Assembly (NCBI RefSeq): GCF_000151315.2
Contig: NW_011887298.1
Location: 497,417 to 511,782, forward strand
DNA length: 14,366 nt
Direction of reading: 5' to 3'
From: Capsaspora owczarzaki ATCC 30864
Taxonomy: Eukaryota > Opisthokonta > Filasterea
This document shows positions 1 through 8,302 of this stretch, piece after piece. The first letter of the stretch is position 1; each line of letters starts with the position of its first letter. The position numbers and the translations under genes were made by a program. A model generated the notes under the pieces. The model searched no databases and had not been told where the DNA came from. It worked only from the letters and a program-made list of their open reading frames with translations.

Positions 1-46
1 TTTTTTGGTTTTTGTTTGTGGAGGCTTAAGAGAGCTGACAAACCGC

Positions 47-52
47 TTTATT
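47..52 (-). terminator. AATAAA polyadenylation signal of the SND1 gene
   Basis: Read on the minus strand this is a canonical AATAAA hexamer, 72 nt past the TAA stop of the Tudor-SN gene. It is the only perfect AATAAA I noticed at the expected distance behind any of the four genes. The rest of positions 1-123 is the presumed 3' UTR and flank, with a T-rich plus-strand end at 1-18; I see no other gene there. Confidence 0.7.
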
Positions 53-123
53 GAAAGACCATCGTGTGTGTCGCGTTAGAAACGCAGAAAGGGAACGATG
101 AGAGCACTGCAGTAGTGCAACGA

Positions 124-3100
124 TTAACGAGCCTTGCCGGTGAAACCAAACTCACGCGCCTCTTCAACGCTCGCATCACCGTGACGCCAGATGCCGCGCT
201 GTGTGTTAGATGAATGGATGAAGCAATGAATCAATGAGTCATCTCAACGGTTAGCAATCACGAAAAAAAAAACTAAAGCAGGGGAAAAGAAAATAACAAC
301 GGACGAATCGCTCCAAGGTGTGAGGTGTCAACACTTACATGAGCACGCTTGGCAGCATCTTGCGCCTTGGTTGCCTCCGCAACCTGCCAAACATGTTCAA
401 AAACGGACGCAAACAAAAAATGAGCCCATGCAAAAGCATCGCAAAAGTAAAACACATCAACACATCAACAAACAAACAAAAAACTCAAAAACAACGTCGG
501 TAAAGAAAACTCACAAGAGCAGCCAGCGCGCGCTCGCGACGAGGCTCAACAAGAGCGAGACCTTCTTCGAGAAGGATGCCAGCCAGATCGTCCTTCGTTT
601 CGGGATCAAGCAGCGAGACATAGGCACGACCCTCACGCTTGTACTCAATGTTCATGCGAAGTTGCTTGTCCTGTGTGAGTAGAACGGCAGGAGCAGCACA
701 TCCAGTCAATAAAACGTGACAAACACCAAGCCGCAAGGGGGAGAAAAAAAAACTTACAAGAACGCATTCGCGCACAAACTCGACGGCAGCATTTGCCCAC
801 TCGGGCTACAAATACGAACAAGCACAGGACAGTTGCAGTCAGCAGCAAATCAACAGAACGCCCAGCAACCGTCGCGTTTTTGGTTGTGGTAGCTAGAATG
901 CACGACAAAAACAGCACTTACGTCAGAAGGAAGGGCGGCAAAGGCAACAAACACTTCCTGGGCAGCAGGGGCAGCAGCAGAGAAGGCAGCGGGGAGAGAA
1001 GCAAGATTGGCGGGAGTAGTCGTCTCCGAGTTGCCGTAGTCGACAAACAGGACACCAATTTGGTTGCCAGTCACCTTGGTGACCTTGGCGCGGTACCAGT
1101 TGCCGTCGGCAGAGTACTTGGCGCCGCAGAGATCGCCAAGCTTGGGCTTGTACGCGCCAGTGACGGGCGGGTTGGACTCAAAGCTCTTGGCCAGACCTTC
1201 CATCAGGGTGTCGAGGCGAGCGAGATCGCTCTCCTTCTGGACCCACAGGTTGACAGCGGTTGTGACTTCGGTGACGACGACGGTGGAGTACTCAACCTTG
1301 CGCTCGACCACCTCTTCGGCGGCAGCAAGCTCGGCGGCAGTTGGCTTGACCTCCTCCTTAAAGTCCTTCCAGAGGTTGAGGCGAGCCGTCTTGGCGCGTT
1401 GCTCGGCGTTAATGAGGTCGCGGGCATAGTTCAGCTTCTCGGCAGAGGAGTGGACGGTCGCGAGGCCTCGGTCCACAAGAACAGCGGCAAGGTTGTCGTT
1501 GTTGGGCAGGTAGAGTGCACCAATCAAACCGCCAGACTTGTCAATGCCCTCCACAAGAATATCCACATCGTGCTGCAGAGTGCGCTCGCGCACAAGAGCA
1601 AGTGCTTCGTCGCCAAAAGGCTGGCCGGGCTCGGTCGCGCCGCGGGATGCACGGGGGCAGGAGATGCCCGAAAGCATAAACGTGGCCGTGCCCTTCTCGC
1701 GAGGCAGGTAGACCTTGACGCGGGAGCCCGACATGATGTATTCCACAACAACGGTGGTGCGGCCTGCGCGCTGCAAGGAGGGCAGGAACTGCTTGGCCTT
1801 GATGGCGTCGGCGGTAATGTCAGTCACACGCAGCGTGTGCGCGTCCTTCTTGTTGTGAATGCCCTTGGCGGCCTTCTCGGCACGAGCCTCGGCAGCAAGC
1901 AGGTCGTCGTAGATCGGCGAGCGCACATCGTCGTCGTTGCGGGTGCGGACGACCGTGACAAAGCCTTGCGAGACGAGGGCCTCGGCAATGTTGGTGTTGT
2001 CGAGGACGACCGTGGCAAAGGTACGGCTGGGGAAGCCTTCGCTGGCGGCCTTGATGTAGTCGACGGTGAACTTGACCCGGTGACCAATCAGGCGCTTGCG
2101 CAAAAACTCGCGGGCCTCAAAGCCGCACGGGATGTCGTACATGGTCAGCTTGGCTGCGGGGGTGGCCTGCTTCTTGGGCTCAGCACCCTCGGCACCCTCG
2201 GCGGCATCCGAGCTGGCCGCCTTGAGGTTGGGCTTCTGCTGACGGATGGAGGAGAGGTTGAGGCGGTGAACGCCATCCTCCGCCTTCACAATGATGGTCT
2301 CGGCATTAACAATCTCAACCACAACGCCGGTGCGCTCGCTGCCAATAGTGTCCACGGGACCCGAGGACGATGCTGCAGAGGCGACAAAGTTCTTCCAGAG
2401 GCGGACCTTCTTGTCCTTGGCGCTCTTCTCTGCCGCGCGGTACTTTTCACGGCCAACGGAAACGAGGCCGATCGACTTGTCGTTGCACTTGGCAAGACCC
2501 TCGCTCAGCAGAGCCTCGGCAATGTTACCGGCAGGGTGGATGATGGAGCCGACAAAAGTGTTTGGCTGAGGTGCAACTGCTTCGAGCACAACCTTGACGT
2601 CCTTTTGGAGCAAGCGGCACTCGACAAAGAACCGCGCCTCTTCCGCGAACGGCTCGGCTTCTTCCTTGTCGCTACCCTCGGCACGCTTGAAGCCCGGTGC
2701 CTTCACGCCAGACAACTGGATGGTGGCATGCGTGTGGCTTGGCAGCAGCAGAACGCGAACCGTGGAGGCGTCACGAAGTTGTTCAATGATAGCTACACCG
2801 CGCCGAAAGCGAAACAACATCGACCATGGGGACAAATGAGCGAAAGCGAGTCTACAACGAGGTCAAAAAACGTCGGGGAGACTCACCATCGACCTGCTTG
2901 CCCTGGTGTGCCTCCAACAGCGCCTTCGAGTTCTCGACCTTCCAAACGACCTGGCGAGAGTGCTGTAATCAAGTGGAAACGAACGTTCGCAGGGCATTGG
3001 GGGCCGGGGGTGAGAGAACTGGACTGAAACGTTTGAAACAATGCGAATTGAACACTGACCTTGGCAGCTTCGCCTTCTTTGGTCGACCATTGGCCAGTGC

Positions 3101-3902
3101 CGGCTGCCTGTGCCTCGGCCTCGATGCGCTGCAGCTCGACAAGCTCCCTAGGCAAGGTACGCATTTGAGCAACAACAAAAAAAAAACGAGGCGACGCTCA
3201 TGTACGCAAACAACAACAAAAAAAAAAAAAACGCGACACGATGCTCAACAAGCAAAAGCTTACTCGCTAATCTTGCTGGCGTTGGTCGGGGTGCGAGTCT
3301 TGGCGAGGCCAGCCTTGACGAGGAGCTGGGAAATGTTCTCGCCGTTGACAATGATGGAGACAAAGTCGCGCTGCATCGTGGCGATTGTGTACTCGGTCTT
3401 GAAGGTGACTTCGCGGCCGACCAGGCGGGTGCGCAGGAACTCGCGCGCGTCCCAGGCGAACGCTTCCTCGGGCTCGGAGGCAGCCGCGTTCGCGTCGTTC
3501 GAGCGACGGGCCAGGCGCGGGACGACCAGGTTGGCCAGCGAGACCGTCTTCTCTTGCGGCGGGCCGTTCACGGGCTTGCCGCGCAGCACAATCGTATCGC
3601 CAGAGAGCACCTGTTTGTTTGTGATGACAAAAGGGAGTTGGGGGTGTGTGTCAACAACAGGGTGAGTGTGAGCCACGCAACAGCAATCCAGTGTGAGTGG
3701 AAGCGCGTGAGGACAAGCAGAGCCAAAGCCAAAGAAAAGTCACTTGAGATCTTTTTTTTTTTTTTTTTTGTTTATTTATCTTTTATGCTGGCTGAGGCTT
3801 TTTGTTTGAGAACATTGGGGATTTTGAAGGGGGGGGGGGGGTTTTGTTGTTGTTGTTGTTATTTACCTGCTTCACAATCGCCTTGTCACCGCGGATGGAC
3901 AT
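124..3902 (-). CDS. SND1: Tudor-SN / SND1 (p100): staphylococcal nuclease-like repeats plus Tudor domain
   Basis: Exons (minus strand, in order): 3902-3867, 3610-3264, 3147-3060, 2962-2887, 2792-922, 805-758, 670-515, 383-339, 198-124. Splicing all GT-AG introns gives 2742 nt (913 aa; human SND1 is about 910). The order is SN1 (about residues 12-160), SN2 (183-318), SN3 (338-497), SN4 (517-658), Tudor (about 734-785), then the split SN5 half to the C-terminus. Family hallmarks include VLSGDTIVLRG near the N-terminus, REFLRKRLIG in SN3, AKQFLPSLQRAGR and YVEY-like strands in SN4, and NWYRAKV plus FVDYGN in the Tudor domain, where the aromatic cage looks intact. The end (IWRHGDAS, then REFGF) matches the family ending. 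The ATG at 3902 opens a short first exon directly before the first SN strand. As known for the family, it is a cytoplasmic RNA-binding protein and nuclease-like scaffold in RNA decay, splicing support and stress granules. The acceptor at 2963 was preferred over one at 2951 because it keeps the conserved H-x-R segment; both are in frame. Confidence 0.95.
3611..3866 (-). other. SND1 intron 1, long and homopolymer-rich
   Basis: A 256 bp intron between the 12-codon first exon and SN1, about twice the size of the other introns here. On the plus strand it holds a run of 18 T (3752-3769), a run of 13 G (3829-3841) and a short GTT repeat (about 3845-3860). The transcript would therefore carry AAC repeats, C13 and A18. 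Donor GTAAAT and acceptor AACAG are readable. Confidence 0.8.
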
Positions 3903-4137
3903 AGTGTTGTTGTTTTTTTGGATTTGGGGTTTGAAACGGAAAGGGGGGGGGGCCGAGGTCCAGTTGAGAGGGAGTGAGCTCGAGTCCAAATTCGGACAGA
4001 AGAAAAAGGACAACGTTTTGGGTTTGATCATGTCGAGATAACAAATGATGCATTCATCTGCATCAGGATGTGACTGAACGCTCGCGGAGGTTGAGGGGAA
4101 AAGGTGTATTCTCGGAAACGCACCAGAAAAAAAACGC
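3903..4137. promoter_or_regulatory. Intergenic region: SND1 5' flank and release-factor 3' flank
   Basis: This 235 bp gap separates two genes on the minus strand, so it must hold the 3' UTR/poly(A) site of the release factor and the promoter/5' UTR of SND1. Just upstream of the SND1 ATG, in transcript sense, lie a C10 run (plus-strand G at 3943-3952) and then an A/C-rich leader. A perfect 7-bp inverted repeat with a 6-nt loop (TGATGCA/TGCATCA) sits at 4046-4065. I found no AATAAA for the release factor and no clear TATA box. Confidence 0.5.
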
Positions 4138-6414
4138 TCACTTTGTCTTGGCACTATTGCTCGCTGCCTTGTCCGAGCTGTTCAGCAAGTGCGCAAGCTC
4201 CTCGGCGTGCTCGTGGGTGCGCAACGATGCAATAATTTCGTCCAGACCTTCGCCAAGCAGAAATTCGGGAACGCCGTGCAGAGTCACGTTGACACGGTGG
4301 TCTGTCACTCGGTCTTGCGGGAAATTGTACGTGCGAATTCGCTCCGAACGGGATCCAGTACCGACCTTTGAATGATAAAAACAATGAAGCAAAAAAAAGG
4401 GTGAGCACAAAAAAGCGAGGGCCAAAAAAACAAACACACAAAAAGCAAAATGCCTGCGTCTTACTTGCTCCGCGCGATGAGCGGCGCGTTCTTGGGCCAA
4501 TTTCTCTCGCTGGATCTCGTACAGCCGTGCTCGTAGAACAGAGTACGCTTTGGCACGATTCTGTTTCAATTGGGGTCATTGAGTGTCCAATCCATGAGCA
4601 ACGTAGAATCTGACAACGCGGTCAACCTCCTCCCCCCTACCTTGTGCTGACTACGGTCTTCTTGAACATGAACGGCAATACCAGACGGGATGTGCGTCAC
4701 GCGAATGGCACTTTCCGTCTTGTTCACGTGCTGACCACCTGCCCCACTGGCGCGCATGGTTTCAATGCGCAAATCCCTCTCGTTCAGCTCAATATCCACG
4801 TCTTGCGCTTCCGGAAGCAGCGCCACGGTCACGGTACTTGTATGCACACGTCCTTGGCTTTCGGTTTGTGGAACCCGCTGAACTCGGTGCACGCCACTTT
4901 CGAATTTGAGATGGCCAAAGACCCCGTAGCCTGAAATGGTCGCCGATGCTTCCTGCGCGTCATTCGAGAGGCATCATACAGGAAGCAAAGTCAATGTGAG
5001 CAAGCTGAAAAAAAGAAAAAGAACCCATGAATCGCTGAATCGCCGAGCTGCGACAAACCTTAAATCCGCCAACGTCCGACCGAGAAATATCAATCACTTC
5101 AAACTTCCATCCCCGGATTTCTGCATAGTTTTGATACATGGTAAACATGTCGCTAGAAAATAGCGATGCTTCGAGACCACCAGTTCCTGACAATCAAAAC
5201 CACAAAAAGGAAAAAAATGTCATGAATGAACGTGTCAGTCAAAAAACAAAAACAAAACACGATCGGCAGTGCGTATCTGCAGGGATTGTCAACCGACCTG
5301 CGCGAACTTCCAAAATCGCATTGCGATCATCCACTTCATTCTTGGGGACAAGCACGTTCAGCAGCTCCTGTTCGAGTTCGTACAACTGCTCAACTGCATC
5401 CGTCCATTCACTTTGTGCCATTTTCCGCATCTCCACGTCGTTCTCGTTGCGAGAAGCCTCGACCATTGCGTCTAGATCATCAATGTCCTGTCATGGCGCA
5501 CACATTCAGCATATTTCGTCAGGCGTTCATGCGTGAATAACGAGAAAACGAAAACGTGCGCCAAACTCAAATTCTCACCTTTCGCTTCGCAGTCATACGC
5601 TGCAATGCATCCACCAATGGATTGAGGGCGGCGATTTGACCTTTCAAGACATTGATTTCTTTGGTGGCTGACGGCTGCAAATGTTGAAACGAGACCTGAG
5701 TGAGCACGCCAACAAAAATTTCCGAAAACCAAAAAACAAAAAGACAACCGATGATACTGCTCTCGCAAAACAAGTCTTACCGAGATGGACGTCATCTGCT
5801 GTGTCAGAGCTTGGTAATCGCGAGTCACGTTGGACAGGTAGCTTCGGATTGCAGGAGTGAGCTTGGACTTGATTTCACCCTTTGCCTGTTCGGTTGAACT
5901 CGTTGGCTCCGATGCCAGCACTGTACGTCACAAGCAATTTTGTCCCAAATCCGATATCAGCATTTTTGTGACTCGGTTTTCATGCTGCTTTCATACTGTC
6001 ATCCGATCGCACTTTGGGACCTCGATACGTACCTGGCCTGGTTGTATGGAGCGAGCGAGCGTGAGCGCCCAGCAGCGGATCAAACAGTCTCGAGCTCGCG
6101 CGTCCGCCATCCAGCACGCTCCCACGGTGTTGTTGCATTGCACTGGCCAGTGTCTTGTGCGGCAATCCCGGGCAGAGTGGCGCAGAGCGAGGCAGCGTTG
6201 CATTGGCTCTGCTGCTCGGCGCACATGTTGCAGTCCCGGTGATGACCGATCTGTACCACGCGCGACCGTGCATGGAAGCTGCACTCGAGACAGCAGCAGA
6301 CGAGACTGGGCGACGTGAGATTCCGGTCGCGGTGAGTGACGATCGCTCGGCGGCAATGCATCGCCCAGCAGCAGCAGCAGCTTCAGCTCGAGTGATCCGC
6401 CAACACGCAGCCAT
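4138..6414 (-). CDS. MTRF1L: Mitochondrial peptide chain release factor 1 (class I, GGQ)
   Basis: Exons (minus strand): 6414-6033, 5920-5781, 5674-5579, 5487-5298, 5186-5059, 4952-4641, 4560-4465, 4365-4138. Together they make 1572 nt (523 aa); phases agree at every junction. It releases finished proteins at UAA/UAG codons on mitochondrial ribosomes by hydrolysing peptidyl-tRNA. Visible motifs: [16 protein letters not shown], the RF1-type codon-recognition tripeptide PQT (about 340-342), GAGGQHVN with catalytic GGQ (about 384-386), RSQHK, and [14 protein letters not shown] near the C-terminus. The order matches bacterial RF1 throughout. The ATG at 6414 begins an Arg/Ala/Ser-rich, acid-poor leader ([18 protein letters not shown]) typical of a mitochondrial presequence; longer frames upstream use only TTG. 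At 523 aa it is longer than bacterial RF1 (about 360), mainly from an N-terminal extension of about 125 residues. PxT rather than SPF argues against RF2, and the full codon-recognition domain argues against the ICT1/C12orf65 short forms. Confidence 0.95.
4366..4464 (-). other. Release-factor intron 7, in frame and stop-free
   Basis: This intron is 99 nt (33 codons) with no in-frame stop, so its retention would not break the reading frame. The donor is GTAAGA and the acceptor TTCAAAG. Removing it joins RAEQ to [11 protein letters not shown], as expected from the continuous RF1 family, so splicing is strongly preferred. The retained form would insert a Phe/Leu-rich hydrophobic segment. Confidence 0.8.
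6366..6381 (-). repeat. GCT triplet run coding for alanines in the release-factor presequence
   Basis: On the plus strand this is a short CAG/AGC run. In the sense strand it is five GCT codons giving AAAAA within the predicted mitochondrial presequence. Confidence 0.7.
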
Positions 6415-6712
6415 CAGAATTGTCCAGTCCAGCTCGAATTGGACACAATGCAAAAAATTACAGGACTGATTCTGACCCCATGAATCAACAGCGCTGTTGA
6501 GCCTTAACGCAGATGCTCAGATTCAGAGCGTAAGAGATTCACCTGTACAGTAGTTTGGCTCGAGAAGCATTGCCTGCATCGCTTCGCTTTTGTTTTCTGA
6601 GACTATAGTTGCATACGTTAATTTTCTCAGACGTTTTGTTTGTCTCAGTCACTTTTTTGTTTGTTTTGTTTCGTTCATCTCCTGTCAAAACGCTGATCAT
6701 CATCAACGTCCA
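6415..6712. promoter_or_regulatory. Divergent (shared) promoter region of two mitochondrial protein genes
   Basis: 298 bp lies between the ATG of the release factor (reading left) and the ATG of the FAM210-type gene (reading right), so both promoters and 5' UTRs must be here. A perfect 16-bp palindrome, TCAACAGCGCTGTTGA, occupies 6485-6500. The part nearest the FAM210 ATG (about 6585-6680) is T-rich on the plus strand. No clear TATA box is seen. The absence of an in-frame ATG upstream of 6713 or 6414 supports the chosen starts. Confidence 0.6.
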
Positions 6713-6739
6713 ATGTTGGGTCGATCCGCCGCAGTGACG

Positions 6740-6770
<31 letters not shown>

Positions 6771-7630
6771 GATCGCGGCTACTTTCTGCTGCACATTGCA
6801 TGTCGGCGATGAGCAAGAGTGGTCGCGTTTTGTACTATGGGACGATGACAGTCAACCACCACGGCGCAGTGCCACTACGACCATCGCCACCACGACTCGG
6901 ACGAGTGCCAGACCATCAACCGCTCGCAGTATCATCACCCTCCGGTCATCGTTATTATCATTATTGTTGTTACGCTGCTGCTACCACAACCGTGGCTGCT
7001 GCTGAGGATGCGTTGCGGATAGGGCTGCAGCGGCGAGGACTGCAGACCAAGGCTGGAACCGCCAAGACGACGACGATGGCAATGACGGCGACGACGACTT
7101 CGCCCAGCGGAGGAGAAGCGTCGGACGCGAGTGCGCACCGGATGGCAACTCCAGGCAAGAGTGCGCAGACCACGGAGCGCCAGGCTGATGCTGGATCGGA
7201 GCCAGCGTCGTCGCACGTGGAAGTCGCAGAGCAGGACCAAATCGAGAACGATGACAAGCAGCATGCGAAACTGCCGCTCGGGACGCGTGCCAAGCTCATG
7301 CTCAAGCGATATGGGCCGGTAGCACTCGTGTTTCACGGATCCGTGTTTGCGACGACCATGGCGGCCATTTACGCCGCTCTGGAGCTCGGGGTGGACGTGC
7401 CAGCCCTGTGCGCAATGCTCGGGGTTGACAAGCTGGTCGACCAAGCCACCCTCGACCACCCGCTGGGAACAGTGTTGGTTGCCTACGTGGCGACGGGCAT
7501 CACTGGTCCTGTACGAACTGCGCTCACGGTGGCAGGCACGCCGTTCGTCGCCAGATGGCTGTTTCGGCGCTTTCCGAGCGTCCTACCCGCTCGCACAAGG
7601 GAGGCACTTCAACAGCAGTTGCGCCGCTAG
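6713..7630 (+). CDS. FAM210-type mitochondrial membrane protein (DUF1279)
   Basis: A single uninterrupted frame of 305 aa. The N-terminus (MLGRSAAVTSV, an alanine run, then SRLLSAAH) is basic and acid-poor like a mitochondrial presequence. Residues about 35-180 are low-complexity, rich in Ala, Thr, Ser and His, and poorly conserved. Residues about 186-290 fit the DUF1279 domain of FAM210A/B. That domain starts with a basic helix (TRAKLMLKRYGPVAL), then a hydrophobic segment (FHGSVFATTMAAIYAALELG), then a second hydrophobic helix pair with AYVATGITGPVRTALTVAG and TPFVARWLFRRF. Family members sit in the mitochondrial inner membrane; mammalian FAM210A has been linked to mitochondrial protein synthesis. 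The gene diverges from a mitochondrial release factor and converges on the phosphatase-clathrin gene. ATG 6713 is the first ATG of the frame. A small undetected intron in the low-complexity part cannot be excluded. FAM210A versus FAM210B is not resolved. Confidence 0.85.
6746..6769 (+). repeat. (GCT)8 repeat coding for polyalanine
   Basis: Eight perfect GCT units give AAAAAAAA inside the predicted presequence of the FAM210-type protein. This is a slippage-prone microsatellite. Confidence 0.85.
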
Positions 7631-7888
7631 ATGCCTCTGTCTCTCTGGCAGTGCATCCGTTCTTGACACGAGCTGCACAAGTCGCCCAGCGATGGTTGTC
7701 GAATGTGGATTTTTTTTTGATTTTTTTGTGGTTTGTTTGTTTAAGTGGTCAGCATCTCCTTTGCAAATTTTGCGCAATAGAACAACAAACACAACAACAA
7801 CAAGCCACAACAACAAACTACAACAACAACAATAACACCAACAACAAACTCTGAACTCTTTTCACACTTGCGAGCAAAGAGCGAGGTT
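7631..7888. other. Convergent 3' region with CAA-rich tract
   Basis: 258 bp separates the stop of the FAM210-type gene (plus) from the stop of the phosphatase-clathrin gene (minus), so the two 3' UTRs meet or overlap here. The plus strand has T runs near 7709-7745, a weak AATAGA at 7776-7781, and then an imperfect CAA/ACA repeat at 7781-7849. No perfect AATAAA was found in either direction. I see no coding signal. Confidence 0.6.
7781..7849 (+). repeat. Imperfect (CAA)n microsatellite
   Basis: About 69 bp made almost only of A and C in ACA/CAA units, broken by a few other bases. The complement is TTG-rich and would lie in the 3' UTR of the minus-strand gene. Confidence 0.8.
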
Positions 7889-8302
7889 TTACTCTCGCTG
7901 CGCAGTGTTTGATAGCAGCATTGAAGGCCGCCGAGAAGTGGGGACGGGCGGCGGAGGCCCAGTGGCGACTGGTATTCTGGACGTGTAGATCGGACCGGAA
8001 TAGCCAGTGATTGGGGGACCAGGCTGGTGGTGCATGCCAGGAGCGGCATGCCCAGGAGTGGCGGGAAGCGGCGGCTGGTGTCCTTGCGCCATGCTTGAAA
8101 CGTGACCGGGCGAGCCAGGAAGGGGTGGCTGGTGGCCTTGCGCCATGTTTGGAGCATGGCCAGTCATTCCTGGAGGTCCGTTGCTGAGGACGGCACCGGC
8201 AGCAGGATGCGCAAGTCCCGCGTGTCCTGCTGCAGAATGCATGGGTGTGTTGGCAAGACCAGGAAGCGGACCGGGCGCTTGCTGGTGTGCAGCCGAAGAG
8301 GC
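7889..8302 (-). other. Proline-rich C-terminal tail of the fusion protein
   Basis: 137 residues rich in Pro, Gly, Ala and His follow the last helical repeat and end at the TAA stop. PPLP and PPPPVP stretches are candidate SH3/WW-type ligands. The tail replaces the clathrin proximal leg and trimerisation domain. No helical repeat pattern is seen in it. Confidence 0.85.

Noticed and set aside
793-3027. Long plus-strand open frame (744 codons) opposite SND1
   Set aside because: It is antisense to the large SND1 exon, has the skewed composition of a shadow frame of GC-rich codons, matches no family I recognise and opens without good context.
4046-4065. Stem-loop TGATGCA/TGCATCA as a transcription terminator
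   Set aside because: A 7-bp stem in a eukaryotic intergenic region has no terminator meaning; it is recorded only as part of the flank.
6415-6453. Longer start of the release factor
   Set aside because: Upstream codons in frame offer only a TTG start; ATG at 6414 opens directly into a presequence-like leader.
6590-6712. N-terminal extension of the FAM210-type frame with a hydrophobic segment
   Set aside because: The extension starts only at TTG and has no ATG; its Phe/Val-rich look comes from a T-rich leader. The ATG at 6713 starts a sound presequence.
7781-7849. Possible CRISPR-like or structured repeat array
   Set aside because: It is a simple imperfect CAA microsatellite without spacers, in a eukaryotic 3' UTR setting.
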